Source: JABFWF01 sp035539135
GTDB lineage: Bacteria; Pseudomonadota; Gammaproteobacteria; Xanthomonadales; Xanthomonadaceae
Length of the DNA: 64,000 nt
Assembly: GCA_035539135.1 (NCBI GenBank)
Contig: DATLJD010000012.1
Location: 104,254 to 168,253 of the forward strand
Direction: 5' to 3'
Both the position numbers and the translations under genes were made by a program. Of the stretch, positions 8,134 to 16,575 are shown piece after piece. Numbering within the stretch: the stretch's first letter is position 1; every line of letters begins with the position of its first letter. The notes under the pieces were generated by a model, which worked only from the letters and a program-made list of their open reading frames with translations, searched no databases and had not been told where the DNA came from.

Positions 8134-10347
8134 ATGATGTCCATGGCGCACGCCTCCACGCCCGACCCCGACCATGCGCCAGCGCCCGGCGCCGACGACA
8201 GCGCATCCGCCGCGCCGCAGCCGCCCGACGAGCTGGACGACCTGGTGGGCATGGCGGCGCGGCTGCTGGACACGCCCTTCGCCATCATCGCGATCGCCGC
8301 CGGCGACCACTTCCGGATCGTCGCCCAGCGCGGCATGGAGGGCGCGGTCGCGCTCCCGCGCGAGCACGCGATCTGCCGCGCGCTCGGCCCGCGCACGCCG
8401 CTGCTTCAGATCGGCGACGCCCGCCTCGACGCGCGCTTCCGCAACGACGCGATGGTGCTGCGCGAGGACGGCGTGCGCTTCTACCTGGGCGCGGCCCTGC
8501 TCGACGGCCAGGGCCGCACGCTCGGCGTGCTCAACGTCGCCGACCGGCAGCCGCGGGCGGCGGTCGGCGGCGACGCCCTTACCGGCATCCAGCAGCTGGC
8601 ACGGATCGCCGCGCGGCTGGTCGAGCAACGCCTGCTGCAGCGCCACCAGCGGATCGCCGAGCGGCTGGCGCGCGACGACTATCGCGCGGTGGTGGTCGCC
8701 GACTCCGAGGGCCTGATCTGCCACGCCAACGCCGCCGCGAGCGACCTGTTCGACGGCGCGGTGGCGCCCGGCATGGCGCTGGCGTCGCTGTTTCCGCTGG
8801 ACCTGCAACGCGATGCCGACGGCCTGCCGGACTGGCTGGCGGCGCCGCTGCGCACCGGCGTGGGCGCCGCCCTGCCGGATACCCGCGACCTGCGCATCGC
8901 CGGCCGCGACGGCGGCGTGCGCACGCTGGAGGTCGCGCGCCGGCCCTGGCACGCGGACGACGAGCGCGGCATGGCGCTGCTGCTGCGCGACGTCACCGGG
9001 CGCCGCCTGCTGCGCGCGCGCCAGGAGCGCATGGCGCAGAAGGACGAACTGACCGGGCTGGCGCGGCGCGGCGCGTTCCTGTCGGCGCTGACCGCGCTGC
9101 TGGCCGAGGGCGCGCACCCGCTCGGCGTGGCCCTGGTCGGCCTGGACAGTTTCCGCACCATCAACGACACCCTCGGCCACACCATCGGCGACGCCGTGCT
9201 GCAGGTCGTCGCCGCGCGCCTGCAGGCCGGGCTGCCGGCGGGCGCGCAGCTCGCGCGCTTCGGCGGCGACGAGTTCGCCCTGCTCTACCCGCGCACCGAC
9301 GGCGAGGCGATCGACGCCCAGTTGCGCTCGGTGCTGCTCGACCTCGCCCGTCCCTGCCAGGTCGACCAGCACCTGGTCCACATCGAGGCCAGCGTCGGCG
9401 CGGCGATGGCCGACGCCACCGCCGGCAGCGACGAGCTGATCGCGCGCGCCGACCTCGCCATGCAGCGCGCCAAGCGCAACGGCGGCCGCCAGCTGCGCTA
9501 CTTCGAGCCGGGCATGCGCACCGAGGCGCTGGACCGGCGGCAACTCGACCTCGAGCTGCGCCGCGCCTGCCGCGACGAGGAGTTCGAGCTGCACTACCAG
9601 CCGCAGGTCTGCCTCACCACCGGCGTGCCGACCGGCGCCGAGGCGCTGCTGCGCTGGCGCCATCCGCAGCGCGGCCTGCTGACCCCGGACAAGTTCATCG
9701 ACGCGCTCGCGGAAAGTTCGGTCGGTCCCGCGGTCGGCCGCTGGATCCTCGAGCGCGCCTGCCAGGACGCGGCGACCTGGCCGATCGTGGACGGCCGCCG
9801 GCTCGCGGTCGGCGTCAACCTGTTCCCGGTCCAGCTGGACCACGAGCGGCTGCCCAACGAGGTCGAGCACGCGCTCAACCGCAGCGGCCTGACCGCCGCG
9901 CACCTGGAACTGGAACTGACCGAAAAGATCGCGCTCGGCGACGACGACGGCAGCGCCGCCGACGCGCTGGCGGCGCTGCGCGCGCGCGGCATCCGGGTCG
10001 CCTACGACGACTTCGGCACCGGTTACGCCTCGCTGTCGATCCTGCGCCGGCTGCCGGTGGACCGGGTCAAGATCGACCGCTCCTTCGTCCGCGACGTCCT
10101 CGCCAACCGCGGCGACGCGGCGATCGTGCGCTCGATCCTGCTGATCGCGCGCAACTTCGACCTGCGGGTGATCGCCGAGGGCGTGGAGACGCCGGAACAG
10201 GCCGAGCTGCTGCAGGGCCTCGGCTGCCAGGAGGCGCAGGGCTACCTGTATTCCCCGGCGCTGCCGCCGCGCGAGTTCTCCCGCTGGCTGGCCGCGCGGC
10301 TGCGCAGCACCTCGCTGCAGCAGATGTCCGTGGCGGGCCATGCCTGA
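8134..10347 (+). CDS. GAF/PAS-GGDEF-EAL c-di-GMP turnover protein in the che operon
   Basis: A 737-residue soluble protein. Residues about 30-170 resemble a GAF sensor (LLDTPFAIIAIAAGD, LGAALLDGQGRTLGVLNVADR), residues 180-300 a PAS-like domain (DYRAVVVADSEGLICHANAAASDLF), then a GGDEF domain with an intact FGGDEFALL active-site loop and an EAL domain with intact TGAEALLRW, ELELTEKIA, YDDFGTGYASLSIL and IAEGVET motifs. Both cyclase and phosphodiesterase activity are possible on motif grounds. It lies between the MCP and cheR, overlapping cheR by eight bases, so it is very probably co-expressed with chemotaxis genes and links array output to c-di-GMP. ATG codons at 8134, 8137 and 8143 are alternatives. 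Confidence 0.9.
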   Translation: MMSMAHASTPDPDHAPAPGADDSASAAPQPPDELDDLVGMAARLLDTPFAIIAIAAGDHFRIVAQRGMEGAVALPREHAICRALGPRTPLLQIGDARLDARFRNDAMVLREDGVRFYLGAALLDGQGRTLGVLNVADRQPRAAVGGDALTGIQQLARIAARLVEQRLLQRHQRIAERLARDDYRAVVVADSEGLICHANAAASDLFDGAVAPGMALASLFPLDLQRDADGLPDWLAAPLRTGVGAALPDTRDLRIAGRDGGVRTLEVARRPWHADDERGMALLLRDVTGRRLLRARQERMAQKDELTGLARRGAFLSALTALLAEGAHPLGVALVGLDSFRTINDTLGHTIGDAVLQVVAARLQAGLPAGAQLARFGGDEFALLYPRTDGEAIDAQLRSVLLDLARPCQVDQHLVHIEASVGAAMADATAGSDELIARADLAMQRAKRNGGRQLRYFEPGMRTEALDRRQLDLELRRACRDEEFELHYQPQVCLTTGVPTGAEALLRWRHPQRGLLTPDKFIDALAESSVGPAVGRWILERACQDAATWPIVDGRRLAVGVNLFPVQLDHERLPNEVEHALNRSGLTAAHLELELTEKIALGDDDGSAADALAALRARGIRVAYDDFGTGYASLSILRRLPVDRVKIDRSFVRDVLANRGDAAIVRSILLIARNFDLRVIAEGVETPEQAELLQGLGCQEAQGYLYSPALPPREFSRWLAARLRSTSLQQMSVAGHA

Positions 10348-11206
10348 GGTCACCGCCGGCGCGCGCGCGGAACAGGTGGCGCAGGCGCGGGACCAGCGCG
10401 CCTTCGCCTTCCACGAGCGCGACTTCCGTCGCATCGCGGCCCTGATCCGCGCCCGCGCCGGCATCCACCTCGGCGACCACAAGCGCGACATGGTCTACAG
10501 CCGGCTGGCGCGCCGCCTGCGCACGCTGGGCCTGGCCGACTTCCGCGCCTACCTCGACCTGGTGGAGGCCGACGAGGCGGAGGCGCAGGCCTTCGTCAAC
10601 GCGCTGACCACCAACCTCACCTCGTTCTTCCGCGAACCGCACCACTTCGACGCGCTGGCCGACCTGCTGCGCGCAGGCGTGCGCACGCCGGCGACGATCT
10701 GGTGCTGCGCCGCGTCCACCGGCGAGGAACCCTACTCGATCGCGATGACCGCCTGCGAGGCCTTCGCCAGCGACGCGCCGCCGGTGCGCATCCTCGCCAC
10801 CGACATCGACACCCAGGTGCTGGAGACCGCGGCCGCCGGCGTGTACCCGATCGAGCGGATCGCCTCGCTGTCGCCCGCGCGGCGGCGCCGCTTCTTCCTG
10901 CAGGGCACGGGCGCCAACGCCGGCCTGTGCAAGGTCAAGCCGGAGCTGCGCGCGCTGGTCGAGTTCCGCCCGCTGAACCTGCTCGACGGCGACTACGGGC
11001 TGCGCGGCGGCTTCGCCGCGGTGTTCTGCCGCAACGTGATGATCTACTTCGACAAGCCGACCCAGCGCGCGGTGCTGGCGCGGATCGTGCCGCTGCTGGC
11101 GCCGGGCGCGCCGCTGTTCGCCGGCCACTCGGAGAGCTTCACCCACGCGGCCGACCTGGTCGCGTCCTGCGGCCGCACCACCTACCGCGCGGTACCGGCG
11201 CGATGA
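10340..11206 (+). CDS. cheR: Chemotaxis receptor methyltransferase CheR
   Basis: A 288-residue S-adenosylmethionine-dependent methyltransferase that methylates glutamates on receptors. The N-terminal helical domain (FRRIAALIRARAGIHLGDHKRDMVYSRLARRLR) and the TTNLTSFFREPHHFDAL segment are typical. The SAM-binding site is CCAASTGEEPYSIAMT, followed by ILATDIDTQVLETA, and the motif FAAVFCRNVMIYFD is present. It overlaps the GGDEF-EAL gene by eight bases and cheD by four. The beta-subdomain needed to bind receptor pentapeptides appears to be present. Assignment is secure. Confidence 0.95.
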   Translation: MPEVTAGARAEQVAQARDQRAFAFHERDFRRIAALIRARAGIHLGDHKRDMVYSRLARRLRTLGLADFRAYLDLVEADEAEAQAFVNALTTNLTSFFREPHHFDALADLLRAGVRTPATIWCCAASTGEEPYSIAMTACEAFASDAPPVRILATDIDTQVLETAAAGVYPIERIASLSPARRRRFFLQGTGANAGLCKVKPELRALVEFRPLNLLDGDYGLRGGFAAVFCRNVMIYFDKPTQRAVLARIVPLLAPGAPLFAGHSESFTHAADLVASCGRTTYRAVPAR

Positions 11207-11802
11207 GCGCCCTCGCCGCCAGGACCGCGCCGGGCCGCTACTTCGACAGCGCCCTCGGGACCGAAGCGATCAAGCTGCTGCCGGCCGACTACGCGGTCAG
11301 CGACGAGCCGCTCGCCCTGGTCACCCTGCTCGGCTCCTGCGTCGCGGCGTGCCTGTACGACCCGCTGCTGGGAGTCGGCGGCATGAACCACTTCATGCTC
11401 CCCGACGGCGGCAACGGCAACCGGGTCGCCGACGGCAGCGCGCGCTACGGCGCGCATGCGATGGAACTGCTGATCAACGACCTGCTCAAGCGCGGCGCGC
11501 GGCGCTCGCGGTTGCAGGCCAAGGCCTTCGGCGGCGGCAACGTGCTGCGCGGGATGCAGGATCCGATCGGCTCGCGCAATGCGCGCTTCGTGCTGGACTA
11601 CCTCGCCGCCGAGCGGATCCCGCTGCTGGCGCAGGACCTCGGCGACATCCATCCGCGCAAGGTCGCGTTCTTCCCGCAGACCGGGCGCGCGCTGGTGCGG
11701 CGGCTGCCGGCGACCCGCCAGCACGAGCTGGTGGACATCGAGCGCGCCTACCGCGAACGCCTGTCGCGCACGCCGGCGGCGGGCAGCGTGGAACTGTTCT
11801 GA
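11203..11802 (+). CDS. cheD: Chemoreceptor glutamine deamidase CheD
   Basis: A 199-residue CheD that deamidates receptor glutamines. It has the family signature: LVTLLGSCVAACLYDP with the catalytic Cys, GGMNHFMLPD with the catalytic His, GARRSRLQAKAFGGGNVL and DLGDIHPRKVAFFPQTGR. The ATG overlaps the cheR stop by four bases. An extra tail of about 15 residues ends in AGSVELF, identical to the last seven residues of the MCP-like protein at 12929-14092, which hints at a shared binding partner. Function is certain at family level. Confidence 0.94.
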   Translation: MSALAARTAPGRYFDSALGTEAIKLLPADYAVSDEPLALVTLLGSCVAACLYDPLLGVGGMNHFMLPDGGNGNRVADGSARYGAHAMELLINDLLKRGARRSRLQAKAFGGGNVLRGMQDPIGSRNARFVLDYLAAERIPLLAQDLGDIHPRKVAFFPQTGRALVRRLPATRQHELVDIERAYRERLSRTPAAGSVELF

Positions 11803-11825
11803 ACCGGCTTCCGTCCGCCGTGCCC

Positions 11826-12875
11826 ATGCCCGATCCCGTCAGCGCCCCGGTCCGTGTCCTCATCGTCGACGATTCGCTGCTGATGCGGCAGTTGCTGGCG
11901 GAGATCCTGGGCGCAGACCCCGGGATCGAGGTGGTCGGCGCCGCCGCCGACGCCTACGCCGCGCGCGAGGCGATCAAGCGCCTCGCGCCAGACGTGATCA
12001 CCCTCGACATCGCCATGCCCGGCATGGACGGGCTGACCTTCCTGCGCAACCTGATGCGGTTGCGGCCGATGCCGGTGGTGATGGTGTCGACCCTGACCGC
12101 GCAGGGCGCGCCGGCGGGACTGGAGGCGCTGGCGCTGGGCGCGGTGGACGTGATGGCCAAGCCGCAGCCGCTGGGCGAGCGCGGCCTCGGCGACTATGCC
12201 GGCGCCCTGCGCGCGAAGATCCGCGCGGCGGCGCGCGCCCACGTGCAACCGGTGGGCGGCACCCTGCGCTGTGCACCGCTGCCCGCCGGCGGCGCGCGCG
12301 CCGACCGCAAGCTGATCGCGATCGGCGGTTCGGCCGGCGGCACCGAGGCGATCCGCGCGGTGCTCGCGGCGATGCCCGCCGACGCCCCGCCGACGGTGAT
12401 CGTGCAGCACATCCCCGCCAGCTTCAGCGCCGCCTTCGCCGAACGCCTGGACCGCCACAGTCCGATGCGGGTCGTGCACCTGGAGGCCGACCGCACGCTG
12501 CAGCCCGGCCACGCCTACGTCGCGCCCGGCGGCCGCCACCTGCGGGTGGTGCGCAGCGGCGGCCAGTGGTGGGGGCGGCTCGGCGACGACCCGCCGCAGC
12601 GCCGGCACCGGCCGAGCGTGGACGTGCTGTTCGAGTCGGTCGCGCGCTGCGCCGGCGCGCAGGCCGCCGCCGCCCTGCTCACCGGGATGGGCGACGACGG
12701 CGCGCGCGGCCTGCTGGCGCTGCGCGCGGCCGGCGCGCTGACCATCGCCCAGGACGAGGACAGCAGCCTGATCTGGGGCATGCCCGGCGCCGCCGTGGCG
12801 CTGGACGCGGCGTGCGAAGTGTTGCCGCTGTCGCAGATCGCGCAGCGCCTGCTCGGCGCCGTCGCGGAACGCTAA
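11826..12875 (+). CDS. cheB: Chemotaxis methylesterase/response regulator CheB
   Basis: A 349-residue two-domain protein. The receiver domain has Asp15/16 and phosphoacceptor Asp61 (ITLDIAMPGMDGL). The C-terminal methylesterase carries the Ser (IGGSAGGTEAI), His (VIVQHIPASFS) and Asp (LLTGMGDDGARGL) triad. CheA phosphorylation relieves inhibition, and the enzyme then removes methyl groups added by CheR. It starts 23 bases after cheD. The ATG at 11826 begins the receiver domain; open reading frame upstream in this frame overlaps cheD and is not coding. Function is secure. Confidence 0.95.
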   Translation: MPDPVSAPVRVLIVDDSLLMRQLLAEILGADPGIEVVGAAADAYAAREAIKRLAPDVITLDIAMPGMDGLTFLRNLMRLRPMPVVMVSTLTAQGAPAGLEALALGAVDVMAKPQPLGERGLGDYAGALRAKIRAAARAHVQPVGGTLRCAPLPAGGARADRKLIAIGGSAGGTEAIRAVLAAMPADAPPTVIVQHIPASFSAAFAERLDRHSPMRVVHLEADRTLQPGHAYVAPGGRHLRVVRSGGQWWGRLGDDPPQRRHRPSVDVLFESVARCAGAQAAAALLTGMGDDGARGLLALRAAGALTIAQDEDSSLIWGMPGAAVALDAACEVLPLSQIAQRLLGAVAER

Positions 12876-12900
12876 AGAAGCCCGTGCCGCCCGCCGTTAC
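12873..12900 (+). promoter_or_regulatory. Sigma-28 promoter candidate before the last MCP-like gene
   Basis: TAAA at 12873-12876, overlapping the cheB stop, and GCCGTTAC at 12893-12900, separated by 16 bases (one more than the consensus). It is 29 bases before the ATG at 12929. Weaker than the sites at 1277 and 5333 because of spacing and the last two -10 bases. Confidence 0.4.
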
Positions 12901-12928
12901 CAAGACCAAGCCCCGCGCAAGAGACGCC

Positions 12929-14092
12929 ATGGACCGCCGCACGCTGCTGCATCTCGCCGCCCCCCTCGCCCTGACCGTGCTGTTCGTGCTCGCCCAGGCC
13001 CTCGGCTGGCCCGCGGGCGTGCAGTGGGGCGCCCTGGCTGCGATGACCCTGGCCTGGCTGGCCTTCGCCTGGCACGCGCTGCATCCGGTCGGCCGCGACG
13101 CGCTGCGCGAGCAGACGCGCCTGCTCGACGAACTGCGCAACTTCGTCTCCAGCGAGGTGCAGGGCTCGCGCACCGAAATCGAGCGCACCCGCGAGCTGGT
13201 GCGCGAGGCGGTCGCCAAGCTCGGCGGCAGCTTCGATACCCTGAACCGCAAGTCCCGCGAGCAGGCCGAGGTGGTCGCGCGCCTGCTCGACCGCAGCGGC
13301 GACGAGCGCGGCATGGACGTGTCGCGCTTCGCCCAGCACGCCAGCCAGCAGATGGAGCAGCTGGTCGACGCGCTGGAAGCGGTCAGCGGCCAGAGCACGA
13401 CCACCGTCACCCACATCGACGCGATGGCCGAGCACCTGGACGGCATCTTCGCCCTGCTCGAGGACGTCAAGTCGATCGCCGACCAGACCAACCTGCTGGC
13501 GCTGAACGCCGCGATCGAGGCGGCGCGCGCCGGCGAGGCCGGCCGCGGCTTCGCCGTGGTCGCCGACGAGGTGCGCAACCTGTCCGAGCGCTCGACCGCC
13601 TTCAACGACCAGATCCGGCGCCTCGCGCACAGCTCCAAGGACGCCATCGCGCGGGTGCGCGAAACGGTCAGCACGATGGCCTCGCGCGACCTCGACCGCG
13701 CCCGCGACGCGCGCGCCGAAGCCGCCTCGATGCTGGAGCGGGTCGAGGACATCAACCGCGGCCTCGGCCAGGGCATGCGCCAGATCGCGGCCTGCGGCAG
13801 CAGCATCGACAGCTCGGTCGCAGAGGCGGTGCGCTCGCTGCAGTTCGAGGACATCGCCACCCAGGCCCTGACCGCCGCCAACGTGCACCTGGAACGGCTG
13901 TCCGCGATCAACCGCGAGGCGACCGCGCTCAACGAACTGCTGCACCGCGGCGGTCCGCACGACGCCGAGCGCCAGCAGGCGATCGTCCGCCTGGTCAAGC
14001 GGATCGGCGAACTGCGCAACGAATGGGAGCGGCCACCGCACAAGCCGGTGATGCAGCAGTCGCTGGACGCCGGCAGCGTGGAACTGTTCTGA
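12929..14092 (+). CDS. MCP-like signalling protein without sensor domain
   Basis: A 387-residue protein with two adjacent N-terminal membrane segments (LHLAAPLALTVLFVLAQALGW and WGALAAMTLAWLAFAWHAL) and no periplasmic domain between them. The helical region holds a receptor-type hairpin tip (VKSIADQTNLLALNAAIEAARAG followed by GRGFAVVADEVRNLSERS) that should contact CheA/CheW. Beyond it are SLQFEDIATQALTAANVHLERL, a segment recalling the FQDLTGQ motif of CheZ phosphatases, and a tail ending AGSVELF as in CheD. Without a ligand domain it may be a scaffold or an intracellular-signal receptor. It is the last gene of the che locus, 53 bases after cheB. Confidence 0.85.
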   Translation: MDRRTLLHLAAPLALTVLFVLAQALGWPAGVQWGALAAMTLAWLAFAWHALHPVGRDALREQTRLLDELRNFVSSEVQGSRTEIERTRELVREAVAKLGGSFDTLNRKSREQAEVVARLLDRSGDERGMDVSRFAQHASQQMEQLVDALEAVSGQSTTTVTHIDAMAEHLDGIFALLEDVKSIADQTNLLALNAAIEAARAGEAGRGFAVVADEVRNLSERSTAFNDQIRRLAHSSKDAIARVRETVSTMASRDLDRARDARAEAASMLERVEDINRGLGQGMRQIAACGSSIDSSVAEAVRSLQFEDIATQALTAANVHLERLSAINREATALNELLHRGGPHDAERQQAIVRLVKRIGELRNEWERPPHKPVMQQSLDAGSVELF

Positions 14093-14129
14093 CGCAGCCG
14101 CATCGCCCGCCTGCGATGACTGACACCCC

Positions 14130-14165
14130 GGGGCCGCTCCACCACGTGGAGCGGCCCCGTCGCTT
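14130..14165 (+). terminator. Strong hairpin at the end of the che locus
   Basis: A perfect 12-base stem (14130-14141 with 14147-14158) and five-base loop lie 37 bases after the last che gene stop. The trailing bases GTCGCTT are only weakly T-rich, so termination is likely but not classical. Confidence 0.6.
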
Positions 14166-14203
14166 GTGCGGTCGAGGGCGAAGTCCAATCGCGAGAGGGG
14201 TGG

Positions 14204-14315
14204 GGCGCGCCGGGTGGGAGAGGTGGGCAGGACCGTGTGCGCCATGGATGGCGCATCCGAGCCTCCAGGGACGGATTTCACGGCGCGTCCTGACCACCTC
14301 TCCGGCCCGGCGCGC
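14204..14315. repeat. Dispersed palindromic element, copy A
   Basis: About 112 bases with imperfect terminal inverted repeats of roughly 29 bases (GCGCGCCGGG...AGAGGTGG...CAGGAC at each end) and an inner palindrome GCGCCATGGATGGCGC. The reverse complement of 30937-31048 matches it along its whole length with only scattered differences. No coding capacity; it looks like a non-autonomous MITE/REP-type element lying between the che locus and an orphan kinase gene. Confidence 0.75.
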
Positions 14316-14360
14316 TTTTTGCACTGGCCGCGCCCGTGCCCGCTGCGGCACACTGCCGGC

Positions 14361-15035
14361 ATGCCGACGCCCGCAGGCCAGGATCCCGCAGCCCCCGACG
14401 CCGACGCGCTGCGCACCCTCCTCGCCCGCGTGACCGCGGCGCAGGAAGCCGAACGGCACGCACTCGCGCGCGCCCTGCACGACGACATCGGCCAGCAACT
14501 GGCGGCGATCAAGCTGGGCGCGATGGCGCTGCAGGACGAAGACGACGCCGAAGCGCGCGCCGAGCTGGCGGCGGAAATCATCGCCACCGCCGAGCAGACC
14601 GTCGTCGCGCTGCGCGAACTGTCCGCGCGCCTGCGGCCGTCGCCGCTGGAAGCGCTGGGGCTGGAAGCCGCGCTGCGCTGGCAGGCCGAGCGCCTGTTCC
14701 GCGACGGACCACGGCTGGTACTGGCGCTGTCGCCGTTGCCGCGCCGCGCCGCGCCCGTGGTCGAGCTCGCCTGCGCGCGCATCGCCGAGGAGGCGATGGG
14801 CAATGCGCTGCGGCATGCGCAGGCGCGCGAAGTCGTGGTCTCGCTTTCCCACGACGACGACGAACTGCTGCTCGAAGTCGCCGACGACGGCACCGGATTC
14901 GCAGCAGACCAGATCGCGGGCACCGGCCTGCTCGCCATGCGCGAGCGCGCCATGCACGTCGGCGGTCGCGTCGCGATCGACGCGGCGCCCGGCGAAGGCA
15001 CCCGCGTGCGCGCCTGGATGCCGCTCTGCGCGTAA
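14361..15035 (+). CDS. Soluble NarL-type (HisKA_3) sensor histidine kinase
   Basis: A 224-residue kinase. The phosphoacceptor helix reads ERHALARALHDDIGQQLAAIKL, the HisKA_3 pattern, with His at about residue 40. The HATPase domain has EEAMGNALRHAQA (N box), VADDGTGF and GTGLLAMRERAMHVGG. There is no membrane segment and only a 25-residue lead before the dimerisation helix, so it is a minimal kinase that must take its signal from another protein. No LuxR-type response regulator is adjacent, so it is an orphan in this window. The start ATG at 14361 follows a repeat element; no clear ribosome site is seen. Confidence 0.85.
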   Translation: MPTPAGQDPAAPDADALRTLLARVTAAQEAERHALARALHDDIGQQLAAIKLGAMALQDEDDAEARAELAAEIIATAEQTVVALRELSARLRPSPLEALGLEAALRWQAERLFRDGPRLVLALSPLPRRAAPVVELACARIAEEAMGNALRHAQAREVVVSLSHDDDELLLEVADDGTGFAADQIAGTGLLAMRERAMHVGGRVAIDAAPGEGTRVRAWMPLCA

Positions 15036-15053
15036 GCATCCTGGTCGCGCACG

Positions 15054-16484
15054 CTACGCCGCGGGCGCGCGCCCGCCGACCAGCGCGGCCAGTCCCTGCA
15101 TGCGCGGCAGCGGCCGCGCCCATGCGTGCGGCCGTCCGCTGTCGGCCAGCACCTGCTCGGCGGCAAGCCAGCCGCTGCGCGTCGCGCTTTCCATCGAGGC
15201 GGGCAGGCCGGTGGCGGTCCAGTCGCCGGCGAGGTAGAGGCCGGGCACCGGCGCGCGCGGGCCGGGGCGCAGGCGCTCGCTGCCGGGATGCGGCGCGGGG
15301 ATCGCCATCGGGATGCGGTGCACCGCCGCATGGCGGACGTCCGCGCGCAGCGCCTGCGGCAGGTATGCGCCTATCTCGCGCCGCGCCGCCTCGATGATCC
15401 GCGCGTCGTCGAGGTGGGCCGCGCGGTCGCTGTGGATCAGGTTGCAGGCGATCACCGACCCGCGCGTCGACCATCCGGCGCGCAGGTTCGACAGGTCGTA
15501 GAAGTCGTAGTGCAACGCATCCGGGGACCATACCTTCGCCCAGAAGCGCTCGCGCGTCAGCTTGCGGTCGAACCACAGGTAGGTGCTGACGTAGGGGCTC
15601 GGCGCGAAGGCGGGCAGGTCGCGGAAGACGGGTATGCCGCGCAAGGCCTCCGGCAGGAGCGCGAGCAGGCTGGGTGGCGGCAACGCCGCGACGACATGGC
15701 GCGCGCGCAGTTCCGTGCCGTCCACCAGGACCACGCCGCATGGCCCGCCGCCGGGGTCCGGCGAGAGGCGCTCGGCCTGCACGCCCGGCAGCACGCGACC
15801 ACCGACCGCCTCGATCCGCTCCCTCGCTTCCCGCGCGAACAAGTCGCCGAGACCGACCGTGGGCAGGCCGACCTGGTAGCCGCCGCGTCCGACCATGTAG
15901 CGGAAGAACCCGAACAGCGCACCGGCCGAACAGTCCTGCAGCGGCACGTTCATGATCGCCATCGAGACGGTCCGCCAGTACCAGTCCAGGAAGCGCTCGC
16001 TGACGCCGAGGTCGCGCAAGCAGGTCTCCGCGTCGACCGCATCGAGCGCCAGCCGCCGCGCCTGGTCCAGGCGCAGGACCCGCCACAGCAGCCGCGCGTT
16101 GGAGGCGACGTCCGCGAGCGACAGTTGCGGGACGCGCAGCAGGTCGGGCAGGAAGTGCAGCGGCGGCGGCAACGGATAGACGTGCAGCGTCATCGCGCAC
16201 GGCGCGTCGACCAGGGTGATGAAGCGCCGCCCCTGCCAGGCAATCCGGTCGCGCGTGCCGAGCATGTCCAGCAGCGCCAGCAGGTTGCGGTATTCCGACA
16301 GCAGGATGTGCGGGCCGAGGTCCAGGCGGTCGCCGGTGGCCGGATCGGTCAGGCTCCGCGCGCGTCCGCCGAGCTCCTGCTCGCGCTCCAACACCGTGAC
16401 CCGAATGCCGCCGTCGGCGAGCGCGATCGCGCAGGCGAGTCCCGCCAGCCCGCCGCCGATGACGATCGCGTCGCAGTCCGCCAT
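15054..16484 (-). CDS. FAD-dependent desaturase-like oxidoreductase (HpnE/CrtI/amine-oxidase family)
   Basis: A 476-residue flavoprotein. The N-terminal dinucleotide-binding site is DAIVIGGGLAGLACAIALADGG with VLEREQELGGRARS, and the C-terminal FAD motif is VPGLYLAGDWTATGLPASMESATRSG. The body, with RFLDWYWRTVSMAIMNVPLQDCSAGA and ALHYDFYDLSNLRAGW, is closest in pattern to squalene-associated HpnE-type enzymes (hydroxysqualene dehydroxylase) and zeta-carotene desaturases. No other hopanoid or carotenoid genes are nearby, so the substrate is left open. ATG at 16484 is used since it directly precedes the nucleotide fold; an open extension upstream has no domain. Confidence 0.75.
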   Translation of the reverse strand: MADCDAIVIGGGLAGLACAIALADGGIRVTVLEREQELGGRARSLTDPATGDRLDLGPHILLSEYRNLLALLDMLGTRDRIAWQGRRFITLVDAPCAMTLHVYPLPPPLHFLPDLLRVPQLSLADVASNARLLWRVLRLDQARRLALDAVDAETCLRDLGVSERFLDWYWRTVSMAIMNVPLQDCSAGALFGFFRYMVGRGGYQVGLPTVGLGDLFAREARERIEAVGGRVLPGVQAERLSPDPGGGPCGVVLVDGTELRARHVVAALPPPSLLALLPEALRGIPVFRDLPAFAPSPYVSTYLWFDRKLTRERFWAKVWSPDALHYDFYDLSNLRAGWSTRGSVIACNLIHSDRAAHLDDARIIEAARREIGAYLPQALRADVRHAAVHRIPMAIPAPHPGSERLRPGPRAPVPGLYLAGDWTATGLPASMESATRSGWLAAEQVLADSGRPHAWARPLPRMQGLAALVGGRAPAA

Positions 16485-16575
16485 GCGCCCACCGTGCGGG
16501 ACGGCCCGCGAATGCGGCGTGTCCGCGTTTTGCGGAACCTCGCGCGAGAGCGCCGCCGGTCGCGACGCGGTGCCG

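Noticed and set aside
5394..8396. A 1000-codon open frame on the minus strand opposite the MCP gene
   Set aside because: It is a high-GC shadow of the MCP gene, His/Arg/Gly-rich without any domain, while the plus strand has a full receptor.
8128..10491. A 787-codon minus-strand frame opposite the GGDEF-EAL gene
   Set aside because: Low-complexity Arg/Gln/Val composition and no motif; the opposite strand encodes intact GGDEF and EAL domains.
14204..14315. Treating the palindromic repeat as a CRISPR or small RNA gene
   Set aside because: There is no repeat-spacer periodicity and no promoter; terminal inverted repeats fit a MITE/REP element better.
15054..16484. Naming the flavoprotein gene hpnE or crtI
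   Set aside because: Motifs fit the wider family only, and no hopanoid or carotenoid genes are adjacent.
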